NCBI GenBank assembly: GCA_017395715.1
Contig: JAFQNZ010000201.1
Location: 1-9,064 of the forward strand
Direction of reading: 5' to 3'
From: Clostridia bacterium
Lineage (GTDB): Bacteria; Bacillota; Clostridia; Oscillospirales; CAG-272
Length of the DNA stretch: 9,064 nt
A program made the position numbers and the translations under genes. Positions within the stretch are counted from its first letter, which is position 1; each line of letters starts with the position of its first letter. The notes beneath the pieces are model-generated. The model was not told the origin of the DNA. It saw only the letters and a list, made by a program, of their open reading frames with translations, and searched no databases. Positions 1-6,281 of the stretch are shown one piece after another.

Positions 1-300
1 GTAAACGCCACCGCTGGGTTCTTCCCCGGTGAGCCAGAGAATATCCTCATAAATGGATCGGCAATAGTCCTCGTTTTCCTTGGAGGGGTTGGTATCGTCG
101 AAACGCAGGTTGAACTTACCGCCGTATTTACGGGCGGTGGTGTAGTTGATGTAAATGGCTTTGGCACTGCCAATGTGCAAATAACCGTTGGGTTCGGGAG
201 GGAAGCGGGTGTGTACGGTGTCGTTGACGCCTGCCGCAAGGTCCGCATCAATGATATCGTGGATAAAGTTACCGCCAATTTCTTCTTCAAAAATTTCCAT
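1..300 (-). CDS. glnS: Glutaminyl-tRNA synthetase, N-terminal 100 codons (partial)
   Basis: This is the N-terminal part of a class I aminoacyl-tRNA synthetase that charges tRNA(Gln) with glutamine in the cytoplasm; the gene runs off the left edge. The translation contains the GlnRS/GluRS catalytic signature TRFPPEPNGYLHIGSAK at about residues 46-62, followed by GKFNLRFDDTNPSKE near residues 81-95, which is typical of GlnRS (FPPEPNG) rather than GluRS (APSPTG). The class I HIGH motif reads HIGS. Two in-frame ATGs exist, at 306 and 300. AGAAGG lies 3 nt before the first but 9 nt before the second, so 300 is preferred. It follows gltX after a 28-bp gap with no promoter or terminator visible, so the two are probably cotranscribed. 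Family assignment is firm; the rest of the protein cannot be judged. Confidence 0.95.
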   Translation of the reverse strand, partial: MEIFEEEIGGNFIHDIIDADLAAGVNDTVHTRFPPEPNGYLHIGSAKAIYINYTTARKYGGKFNLRFDDTNPSKENEDYCRSIYEDILWLTGEEPSGGVY

Positions 301-328
301 AATCATTTACCTTCTGTTTTGAATTTCA

Positions 329-2005
329 TTACACATACTGCATGATGGCTTTGTGAATGCGATTGATCGTTCTCTCATAGCCGAGAATCTTCATGACTTC
401 GTACAAGTCGGGGGAATTCATCTTGCCCGTTACGGCAACGCGCAGGAACATGGAAACATCGGCAACATTGCCTTTATAAAGCGCGGGATTCTGCTTGTAG
501 GCCTTCATATCGGATGCGTAACCGATTTCATCGGCAATTCGTTTGATGGCTTCAAACCACGCGTTATTGTCGTCTTGAGGGTCATACATCAGCATGAACA
601 GATCGAGCGCTTTCTTGATATCGGTTTTGTCAAAGTTTTCGGGGATTTCGTCTTCTTGAACGAACAGATCGTCGTAGAAGAACGAAAGATAGGGCTTCAC
701 ATCACGCCATACGGCAAAGTCTTTTCTCGGCTTTTTGCCGCCTCGTCCGATGGCAAAGATCTTTTTCGCATATGTTTCATCGGAAGAAAGTGCTTTATAT
801 AGTTCTTTATCGTATTCAGCTGCCCACGCGGTGACATCGGTGTACACTTTATCGGCAGTCATGAGTGAAATGACATTCTTGGAAACATCGTTAAGTTTAT
901 CGTAGTCAAAGAGGGAACCCGAAACACTCATTTTCTTGATTGAGAAAGGGAATTCGGTGTATTCAAGAGAGGGGTTGGCACGTCTCCAATCTTCGTAGTT
1001 GGAGTTTAAGAGTGTCATAACATATTCAATGACCGATTCTGCGGGATAACCATCTGCCTTGTAATCGGAAAGCGCGGCACCTTTATCGCGCTTGGAAAGC
1101 TTCTTTTTGGAAGTTCCTTCCATTTTCATGAGCTGAGAAATATGGAGGTATTTGGGAAGACGGAATCCGAGATACTGGAACAGCATGATGTGCTTGGCAA
1201 GGCTGGGAAGCCACTCTTCGCCGCGAATGACATGGGTCGCGCCCATCAAATGGTCATCGACCGCGTGCGCGAAGTGATACGTTGGGATACCGTCAGATTT
1301 GAGAAGAACGAAATCTTCATCGTTTTCGGGGATTTCGAGTTTTCCTCTGACAAGGTCGGTGAAGGGTGTTTTCTTTTCCGGATCGCCATTTGCCATGATG
1401 CGGATCACAAAGGGATTTCCTTTGGCGAGATTGTCTCTCACTTCATCCTCGGTAATCGCACGTGCTGCCAGCATAGCCTCTTTTGCTTTGGCAACTTCTT
1501 CGGCAGACCATTCTTTGTTTTTGATCTCGGTCTTTTTATCTACATCTTTCAGCAGTTCGTATTCTTCTTCAGATGTAAACGAAGGGTACGCAAGGCCTTT
1601 TTTAATCAGATCTTTGGCAAATACTTGATAAATATCGGCTCGCTTGCTTTGTCTGTAAGGACCATAGATTCCGTTATCGCCGCCAGAAACGGCACCTTCA
1701 TCAAAGTTGATGTGATAGTATGCCAAGGTGTTAATAAGATCTTCTTCTGCGCCTTTCACCTCTCGTTTGGCGTCGGTATCTTCGATGCGGAGAAAGAAAA
1801 CACCGCCACTTTGGTGGGCCAAGCGTTCGTTAACGAGCGCGGGAAAAAGCGTTCCAAAGTGCATAAAACCGGTAGGCGACGGTGCAAGGCGGGTGACCTT
1901 GGCGCCCTCGGGAAGGTTTCTGGCAGAAAAAGAAGCTTCCACATCGGCGGGAGTTTTCGTAATGTGCGGATACAGAAGTTCAGCAATGGTTTCGTAGTTC
2001 ATCAT
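329..2005 (-). CDS. gltX: Glutamyl-tRNA synthetase, long Clostridia-type, cysteine-free
   Basis: Predicted to attach glutamate to tRNA(Glu) using ATP. The 558 residues exceed the usual 470-490; there is an extension of about 35 residues before the catalytic core. Motifs in order: RLAPSPTGFMHFG (39-51, HIGH-equivalent HFGT), LRIEDTD (72-78), DGIPTYHFAHAVDDHLMG (238-255), RGEEW (261-265) and KLSKRDKG (302-309, KMSKS-equivalent), then a helical anticodon-binding region. APSPTG and IEDTD mark GluRS rather than GlnRS. The protein contains no cysteine, and the segment that often carries zinc ligands after the Rossmann insertion reads AYPSFTSEEEYE, so a zinc site is absent. AAGGA lies 8 nt before the first of two tandem ATGs (2005 and 2002), which favours 2005. 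It sits 15 bp after the MBL-fold gene and before glnS. Because a dedicated GlnRS is encoded next door, this GluRS is likely discriminating; that is inference. Confidence 0.96.
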   Translation of the reverse strand: MMNYETIAELLYPHITKTPADVEASFSARNLPEGAKVTRLAPSPTGFMHFGTLFPALVNERLAHQSGGVFFLRIEDTDAKREVKGAEEDLINTLAYYHINFDEGAVSGGDNGIYGPYRQSKRADIYQVFAKDLIKKGLAYPSFTSEEEYELLKDVDKKTEIKNKEWSAEEVAKAKEAMLAARAITEDEVRDNLAKGNPFVIRIMANGDPEKKTPFTDLVRGKLEIPENDEDFVLLKSDGIPTYHFAHAVDDHLMGATHVIRGEEWLPSLAKHIMLFQYLGFRLPKYLHISQLMKMEGTSKKKLSKRDKGAALSDYKADGYPAESVIEYVMTLLNSNYEDWRRANPSLEYTEFPFSIKKMSVSGSLFDYDKLNDVSKNVISLMTADKVYTDVTAWAAEYDKELYKALSSDETYAKKIFAIGRGGKKPRKDFAVWRDVKPYLSFFYDDLFVQEDEIPENFDKTDIKKALDLFMLMYDPQDDNNAWFEAIKRIADEIGYASDMKAYKQNPALYKGNVADVSMFLRVAVTGKMNSPDLYEVMKILGYERTINRIHKAIMQYV

Positions 2006-2020
2006 AGTGTTATTCCTTAT

Positions 2021-2635
2021 CTACTTAATATAGTAACGAATCATAGAATGAATCGCAGAAAGCGTGGTGTTGTTTCCGTGGCCGGGATAAACGCGCAAGT
2101 AAGATGGCAGTGCTAACAGGAGTCGAAGGGATGACATCATCTGATCGGGATTTCCGCCGTACAAGTCACATCTGCCAATCCCGTCTGACATAACGGTGTC
2201 TCCCGTAAAAAGTGCATCATCAATGAGATAGCAAGCAGATCCCGGAGTGTGACCGGGTGTATGAAGGACTTTGATAGAAAAGTCGGCAACTTTGATGATA
2301 TCTCCATGTGACAGCAGATGGTCACAAGCTTGATAGCTTGTTGGGGATGAAAGCCATGCAGAAACGTTTTTATGGGGGTCGGAAAGAAGTGGTTTGTCAT
2401 GTGCCATGATATACGACGGTGCGTTGGTTATGGAACGTATTTTGTCGAGATCCACAATATGGTCATAGTGTGCATGTGTCAAAAAAATTGCACAGATCTT
2501 AAGTTTGTGTGTCTGAATCAAATGCGATAAAACATCGGCATCGATTGGATCTATCACAATAGCTTGTCCAACATCATTATATACCAAATGCATATTTGCC
2601 ATGAGCATTCCGCAGGGCGTTGAAATAGTCTTCAC
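2021..2635 (-). CDS. MBL-fold metallohydrolase, glyoxalase II-like
   Basis: A 204-residue metallo-beta-lactamase-fold hydrolase, probably cytoplasmic since no signal peptide is visible. The full binuclear metal site is present: THAHYDH (53-59, giving H54, H56, D58, H59), HTPGHTPGS (125-133, H129), TGDT (144-147, D146) and YPGHG (183-187, H186). The compact length and HTPGHTPGS motif resemble the short glyoxalase II-like proteins of Firmicutes (B. subtilis YqgX type). Substrate cannot be deduced; a thioester such as S-lactoyl thiol is a guess from the family. The start is GTG at 2633-2635, supported by GGAG 7 nt upstream. It is first in a likely operon with gltX and glnS, with its own promoter about 30 bp upstream. 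Confidence 0.9.
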   Translation of the reverse strand: MKTISTPCGMLMANMHLVYNDVGQAIVIDPIDADVLSHLIQTHKLKICAIFLTHAHYDHIVDLDKIRSITNAPSYIMAHDKPLLSDPHKNVSAWLSSPTSYQACDHLLSHGDIIKVADFSIKVLHTPGHTPGSACYLIDDALFTGDTVMSDGIGRCDLYGGNPDQMMSSLRLLLALPSYLRVYPGHGNNTTLSAIHSMIRYYIK

Positions 2636-2642
2636 AAAAAAT

Positions 2643-2646
2643 CTCC
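2643..2646 (-). promoter_or_regulatory. Ribosome binding site fixing the GTG start of the MBL-fold gene
   Basis: GGAG on the minus strand lies 7 nt before the GTG at 2635. The next in-frame ATG (residue 10) would cut into the conserved N-terminal strand and has no comparable site, so the GTG is chosen. Confidence 0.75.
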
Positions 2647-2664
2647 GAAAATATTTTACAGCAT

Positions 2665-2693
2665 ATTATATCATAAGATGAAATAAAAGTCCA
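2665..2693 (-). promoter_or_regulatory. Extended -10 promoter of the MBL-gltX-glnS operon
   Basis: On the minus strand, TATAAT (2665-2670) is preceded by TGA, giving the extended -10 form TGnTATAAT, and a -35-like TGGACT (2688-2693, 4/6 match) lies at the ideal 17-bp spacing. Transcription would start near 2658, leaving a leader of only about 23 nt, too short for a T-box, so tRNA-sensing control of these synthetases at this promoter is unlikely. Confidence 0.8.
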
Positions 2694-2699
2694 CAGTCT

Positions 2700-2834
2700 T
2701 TTTGGTAAAAATCAAAAAAATTCATTAAGAAGCAGGTAAATAGGGTGCTGTCGGAACACAGGCACAATTATACTAAAGATAAATTTTGTATAATTGAATA
2801 GGGCGAAATTTGATTATTGAGGAAATCCGTGCCT
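2700..2834. other. Non-coding spacer with two small inverted repeats
   Basis: This AT-rich stretch lies between the operon promoter and the terminator of the upstream hydrolase gene. It holds an imperfect hairpin at 2745-2765 (GTGCTGT pairing with ACA-GCAC around a 6-nt loop, one bulged G) and directly after it a 9-bp inverted repeat, CAATTATAC (2765-2773) and GTATAATTG (2788-2796), separated by 14 nt. The second repeat creates a TATAAT on each strand, but neither has a -35 at a suitable distance. I see no supportable gene here. Function unknown. Confidence 0.5.
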
Positions 2835-2871
2835 AAAATAACCGACACATACTGGTTGTGTCGGTTATTTT
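2835..2871 (-). terminator. Rho-independent terminator of the SleB-like gene
   Basis: A perfect 14-bp inverted repeat, AAAATAACCGACAC (2835-2848) and GTGTCGGTTATTTT (2858-2871), flanks a 9-nt loop. Read on the minus strand it begins 23 nt after the hydrolase stop codon and ends in TTATTTT. The GC core is ACCGACAC. It could act in both directions, but only the minus strand has a gene leading into it. Confidence 0.85.
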
Positions 2872-2894
2872 CCCGAATTTGATTTTTAATCGTT

Positions 2895-3818
2895 TTATTT
2901 GTAGAATGCGTGATTTCCTATTTTCGTAACAAATATTCTGTTTTGTGTAATCCAGAAATTTGTTGCTGCTCTCGGATTCAGAAAGAAAATCATATGCTCA
3001 TTCAGTGAATATCCGTCCAAAACAATTTTAGCCGCTCTGATGCTATCACTACTCGGCGTGTTATAGATACTTCCGTTGGCAACCGGCGTAAACTGTGTGC
3101 CGTATTTTTTATCAAAAATGACGGCTTTAATCGTGTTAGGATAATCATTTCTGTTTTTTCTGTTTATAATGACATTACCGACTGCTATTTTTCCCAGCAA
3201 CGGTTCACCGCCACTTTCTGCTTGGATGATTCTCGAAAGCCAATAGATATCTTCTTCGTTATAAAAATCTTTTCCTTTTTTTAGTGCTCTGGGATTTCCT
3301 GCAAGGTAAACAGTTTTGGTTTTTCCTTCCCATGCCACACTAAGATTGTACACCTTGGCCAGTGTTCTGATGGGTACGTAAATTCGGCTTTCGACATTCA
3401 AAATTGGCTCATCGTGATATATGATTCTGTCATTGGCTTCTATATAATGAGATCCTTGTTGAATTCTCATATTGAGTTCGCTGCTTTCCACGGATGCGAT
3501 GCCGTCATTCCACGATATGTTGCAATCGTCGAGTTCTTCGCAAAAAGCACGTAACGGCACATAAGTGGTATCACTGATCAAATAGCTTGTTACCTCTACG
3601 CGGTTACTGTTTATGTAAAGGTTAACTTGCGGTGTGTTGCTTCGTATCAATTCACTTTGACTGTTGTAATCCGAATTGAGATTTCTTGCTGTGATTGGCT
3701 CACTTGTTTCTTCCATTGGCGTTTGCGCAGACAAACCAAAATGATTTGCCAGTATTCCGCTTAAGATGGCTGATAACAGCAGCATGGCGATCCATCGATG
3801 TTTGATTTTTTTCTTCAT
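2895..3818 (-). CDS. SleB-type cell wall hydrolase with copper-amine-oxidase-like stalk domain
   Basis: A 307-residue exported peptidoglycan hydrolase. Residues 1-8 are basic (MKKKIKHR) and about 9-31 are hydrophobic, a signal peptide or N-terminal anchor. Residues about 64-172 look like the stalk domain named after the copper amine oxidase N-terminus (strands such as TTYVPLRAF and RIYVPIRTL). Residues about 188-307 match the SleB/CwlJ Hydrolase_2 domain: WLSRIIQAESGGEPLLGKIAVGNVIINR with likely catalytic E201, then FFLNP (278-282) and the C-terminal KIGNHAFYK. SleB enzymes are lytic transglycosylases acting on spore cortex; relatives also serve vegetative wall turnover, so a germination role is not proven. 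AAAGG lies about 10 nt before the ATG. The gene has its own promoter and terminator and appears monocistronic. No sporulation sigma-factor promoter is evident. Confidence 0.88.
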   Translation of the reverse strand: MKKKIKHRWIAMLLLSAILSGILANHFGLSAQTPMEETSEPITARNLNSDYNSQSELIRSNTPQVNLYINSNRVEVTSYLISDTTYVPLRAFCEELDDCNISWNDGIASVESSELNMRIQQGSHYIEANDRIIYHDEPILNVESRIYVPIRTLAKVYNLSVAWEGKTKTVYLAGNPRALKKGKDFYNEEDIYWLSRIIQAESGGEPLLGKIAVGNVIINRKNRNDYPNTIKAVIFDKKYGTQFTPVANGSIYNTPSSDSIRAAKIVLDGYSLNEHMIFFLNPRAATNFWITQNRIFVTKIGNHAFYK

Positions 3819-3874
3819 TCATACCTGTCCTTTCTTTTGTTTTTCTTTTTACATCCTGTATTCGGGATACCTAA

Positions 3875-3903
3875 ATTGTACCATGATACATAGGAAAACG
3901 CAA
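3875..3903 (-). promoter_or_regulatory. Candidate promoter of the SleB-like gene
   Basis: On the minus strand TACAAT (3875-3880) is preceded by TGG, an extended -10, with TTGCGT (3898-3903, TTG conserved) at 17 bp. A near-palindrome TGTACCATGATACA (3877-3890, 12 of 14 positions symmetric) overlaps the -10 and its extension and could be an operator. The leader would be about 50 nt. Confidence 0.55.
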
Positions 3904-3953
3904 TGCAAAATATTTTCCAAAAAAATTTTGTATTATTAATTTCCTTGAATCTA

Positions 3954-3982
3954 TTGCATTTTTTTCCTTATCGTATTATAAT
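3954..3982 (+). promoter_or_regulatory. Candidate promoter of the DMT transporter gene
   Basis: A perfect TATAAT (3977-3982) lies 17 bp after TTGCAT (3954-3959, TTG conserved). The predicted start near 3989 leaves a leader of about 27 nt, ending in the strong Shine-Dalgarno AAGGAGGA (4003-4010), 5 nt before the ATG. Confidence 0.65.
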
Positions 3983-4015
3983 GACTGCTGTGTGATTTTT
4001 TGAAGGAGGATTTGT

Positions 4016-4936
4016 ATGGCACATTCATCTCTTTACAAGCAAATTAGATCAAATATCATTCTAATCATTGCTGCTGTTATGTGGGGATTTGCCTTTGTAG
4101 CTCAACTTAAAGCTTCTGAAAATGGAATTGGTTCCTTTTTGTTTAATGCAATTCGCTATTTTCTTGGTGCGTTAGTTCTTATACCTGTTATTATTATATT
4201 TGAAAGAAAACAGATAACGCGTTCGGTTCTTCGCCGATCGATGATTGCCGGTCTTATCAGCGGAACGATTATGATGGCAGCTGTTAATGTTCAGCAGTAT
4301 GGTATTGCCCTGAACCAGAATGCCGGTACTTCCGGTTTCATCAGCAGTTTTTATATTGTCTTTATTCCTATCGTTTCTTCGCTTGTTTTCAGACAAAAAG
4401 TTAATATCAGATCGTGGATCGCTGTTGCTGTGGCATTTATAGGCTTGTTCCTGATCAGTGTTCCGCTCGGAAGTCGTGTATTTGACACAAAAAAACTTTT
4501 GGGAGAATGTCTTTTGATGCTGTGTGCTATCTTTTGGACTGCACATATTCTTAGTGTAGACCGATTTTCCAAGGAAAGTTGCCCGATTCTTTTTGCGTTT
4601 CTCCAGTTTTCTTTTTGCAGTGTCATAAGCTTTCTGTTTGCACTTTTTGTAGATGAGATTTCCCTTTCGGTTATTTCAGCTTCTTTGGCTCCTATTTTGT
4701 ATGGCGGTTTTATTTCTGTTGGTATTGCTTATACGTTTCAGGTACTCGGCCAAAGAGATGCATCTGCTGTTGTTACCTCGATTGCCATGGCTGGCGAAGC
4801 AGTTTTTGCGGCAGTCGGAGGATTTTTGTTCATGGGTGAAACGATGTCTTTTCAGCAAATTATTGGCGCGATTATGATGAGTGGCGCGATTGTTTTGCCG
4901 CAAATTACTCTCAAAAACAAGAAAAAAACAAACTAA
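4016..4936 (+). CDS. DMT-superfamily transporter with two EamA domains
   Basis: A 306-residue integral membrane protein with about ten hydrophobic segments, arranged as two repeated EamA halves (roughly residues 12-145 and 160-298). The first half opens with IILIIAAVMWGFAFVAQ, the characteristic start of this family, and contains GTSGFISSFYIVFIPI. The second half contains LLMLCAIFWTAHILSVDRFS and SVGIAYTFQVLGQRDASAVV, and it ends with a lysine-rich cytoplasmic tail. Family members are drug/metabolite or amino-acid exporters; the substrate cannot be read from sequence or from context, since the gene appears to stand alone. The start is fixed by AAGGAGGA 5 nt upstream. It diverges from the hydrolase gene and converges on asd with a shared terminator. 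Confidence 0.92.
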   Translation: MAHSSLYKQIRSNIILIIAAVMWGFAFVAQLKASENGIGSFLFNAIRYFLGALVLIPVIIIFERKQITRSVLRRSMIAGLISGTIMMAAVNVQQYGIALNQNAGTSGFISSFYIVFIPIVSSLVFRQKVNIRSWIAVAVAFIGLFLISVPLGSRVFDTKKLLGECLLMLCAIFWTAHILSVDRFSKESCPILFAFLQFSFCSVISFLFALFVDEISLSVISASLAPILYGGFISVGIAYTFQVLGQRDASAVVTSIAMAGEAVFAAVGGFLFMGETMSFQQIIGAIMMSGAIVLPQITLKNKKKTN

Positions 4937-4977
4937 ATCAACTATAATGTAGTACAATGTAGATTGAAGCGATAATA

Positions 4978-5005
4978 AAAAACCTCGGCTATTGCCGAGG
5001 TTTTT
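4978..5005. terminator. Bidirectional terminator shared by the DMT transporter gene and asd
   Basis: AAAAACCTCGGC (4978-4989) and GCCGAGGTTTTT (4994-5005) form a perfect 12-bp stem with a TATT loop. Each strand reads a GC-rich stem followed by a T run, so it can stop both the plus-strand transporter transcript (stop at 4936) and the minus-strand asd transcript, whose stop codon is only 4 bp away. Confidence 0.93.
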
Positions 5006-5009
5006 ACGT

Positions 5010-6086
5010 TTAATCAAAATATCCTTTTTTACAAAGAAGTTCAGCGATCAAAACAGCACCGCCTGCTGCTCCTCTTACTGTGTTGTGGGAAAGACCTACA
5101 AATTTATAATCAAAAACGGTATCTTCGCGCAGTCTGCCTAATGTGATACCCATACCATTGTAAATATCACGATCAAGCTTAGCTTGCGGTCTGTTATCTT
5201 CTTCGAAATAAGTTAGGAATTTTTCGGGCGCAGAAGGCAATTTGAGTTTTTGCGGTATGCCTTCGTACGAGTCCCAAGCGGCAAGAATGTCTTCTTTGGA
5301 TGGCTTTTCCTCAAAGGATACAAAAACAGCGGATGTGTGTCCGTCGCTGACAGGAACACGGATGCACTGTGTTGTGATCAGCGGCGCGTTGGCCTTGACA
5401 ATTTCATCGCCTTCGATTGAACCCCAAATTTTCAAGGGTTCCTGTTCGCTCTTTTCTTCTTCTCCTCCGATATACGGAATGATATTATCAATCATTTCCG
5501 GCCATTCCTTAAAGGTTTTACCTGCGCCGGAAATAGCCTGATACGTGGTTGCCAAAACCATTTTGGGGCGGTATTTGAGAAGAGGTGTTAATGCAGGAAC
5601 ATAGCTTTGGATGGAACAATTTGGCTTTACGGCAATAAAGCCGCGTTTTGTACCGAGTCTCTTTCTTTGTGCCGCAATAATATCAATGTGAGAATCGTTA
5701 ATTTCGGGGATTACCATGGGGACATCGTGGGTCCAACGGTTGGCGCTGTTGTTGGAAACAACGGGTACTTCAGCCTTGGCATACTTCTCTTCCAATGCGC
5801 GGATTTCTTCTTTTTTCATATCAACCGCACAAAAAACAAAATCAACCATTGATGCCACAGTAGCAACATCTGCTGCGTCAATCACAACCATAGATTTGAA
5901 TTGTTCGGGCATAGCCTTGGCAAGTTTCCATCTTGTACCAACCGCTTCTTCATAGGTTTTACCCGCTGAACGAGCGCTTGCTACAAGCGCAGTTACCTTA
6001 AACCACGGATGGTTTTCAAGTAAGCATAAAAATCTTTGACCAACCATACCGGTTGCGCCAATGATACCAACATTGTATTGTTTCAT
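5010..6086 (-). CDS. asd: Aspartate-semialdehyde dehydrogenase (archaeal/fungal type)
   Basis: Reduces aspartyl phosphate to aspartate semialdehyde with NADPH, feeding lysine/diaminopimelate, threonine and methionine synthesis. At 358 residues it belongs to the archaeal/fungal-like branch of ASADH. Visible motifs: NADPH-binding GIIGATGMVGQRF (7-19), SNNSANR (111-117), catalytic cysteine in KPNCSIQS (C157), AISGAGK (184-190), the region RVPVSDGHTSAVF with likely catalytic H250, and LSHNTVRGAAGG (332-343). AAGGAG lies 10 nt before the ATG. It appears monocistronic, with a consensus promoter and its own terminator, and no dap or hom genes beside it. The predicted leader is about 40 nt, too short for a lysine riboswitch. 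Confidence 0.96.
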   Translation of the reverse strand: MKQYNVGIIGATGMVGQRFLCLLENHPWFKVTALVASARSAGKTYEEAVGTRWKLAKAMPEQFKSMVVIDAADVATVASMVDFVFCAVDMKKEEIRALEEKYAKAEVPVVSNNSANRWTHDVPMVIPEINDSHIDIIAAQRKRLGTKRGFIAVKPNCSIQSYVPALTPLLKYRPKMVLATTYQAISGAGKTFKEWPEMIDNIIPYIGGEEEKSEQEPLKIWGSIEGDEIVKANAPLITTQCIRVPVSDGHTSAVFVSFEEKPSKEDILAAWDSYEGIPQKLKLPSAPEKFLTYFEEDNRPQAKLDRDIYNGMGITLGRLREDTVFDYKFVGLSHNTVRGAAGGAVLIAELLCKKGYFD

Positions 6087-6132
6087 TTCGGATTATCTCC
6101 TTAAAGTGTATTTTATTCACGGTTACCTATGA

Positions 6133-6161
6133 ATTATAAAACCAATTTCTTTGTTTGTCAA
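6133..6161 (-). promoter_or_regulatory. Consensus SigA-type promoter of asd
   Basis: On the minus strand TTGACA (6156-6161) and TATAAT (6133-6138) are both perfect and separated by exactly 17 bp. Transcription would start near 6126. It lies back to back with the yicC promoter, with the two TTGACA boxes 30 bp apart. Confidence 0.92.
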
Positions 6162-6191
6162 GTAAAAATATGCAAATAAAACAGAAAAGTC

Positions 6192-6220
6192 TTGACAAGA
6201 ATCCATATATATTTTATAAT
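6192..6220 (+). promoter_or_regulatory. Consensus SigA-type promoter of the yicC-remA-gmk-rpoZ-priA operon
   Basis: TTGACA (6192-6197) and TATAAT (6215-6220) are perfect with a 17-bp spacer. Two more TATAAT hexamers follow in 5-bp steps at 6220-6225 and 6225-6230, sharing end bases; only the first has ideal spacing. The predicted start near 6227 gives a leader of about 55 nt. Confidence 0.92.
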
Positions 6221-6244
6221 ATAATATAATTGGGTTATTGTGTA

Positions 6245-6271
6245 CCCTTTGGATATGAAAGAGTGAAAGGG
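6245..6271 (+). promoter_or_regulatory. Possible hairpin covering the yicC ribosome binding site
   Basis: CCCTTT (6245-6250) can pair with AAAGGG (6266-6271). The right arm is the core of the only plausible yicC Shine-Dalgarno, AAAGGGATGG, 10 nt before the ATG, so pairing would hide it. A 6-bp stem with a 15-nt loop is weak, and chance is possible. Confidence 0.3.
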
Positions 6272-6281
6272 ATGGTGTATC

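Noticed and set aside
1142..2116. A 324-codon open frame on the plus strand
   Set aside because: It lies antisense to gltX, whose conserved motifs fix the real strand, and its translation has no recognisable domain and no convincing ribosome site.
2636..2664. A T-box or other tRNA-sensing leader ahead of the synthetase operon
   Set aside because: The predicted leader is only about 23 nt, and no T-box-like sequence or terminator/antiterminator pair is present.
2829..2882. A 17-codon plus-strand frame from GTG after a GAGGA, with a TATAAT upstream
   Set aside because: It lies over the terminator hairpin of the opposite-strand gene, has no -35 box, and such short frames are expected by chance.
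4937..4977. Direct repeat AATGTAG and a TATAAT between the transporter stop and the terminator
   Set aside because: The repeat is only 7 bp, and there is no -35 or gene downstream on that strand before the terminator.
4172..5017. Several open frames of 75-125 codons inside and antisense to the DMT transporter gene
   Set aside because: They overlap a protein with clear EamA topology and have no ribosome sites or family features; one also spans the terminator.
6087..6132. A lysine riboswitch ahead of asd
   Set aside because: The leader from the consensus promoter is about 40 nt, far too short, with no conserved riboswitch core.
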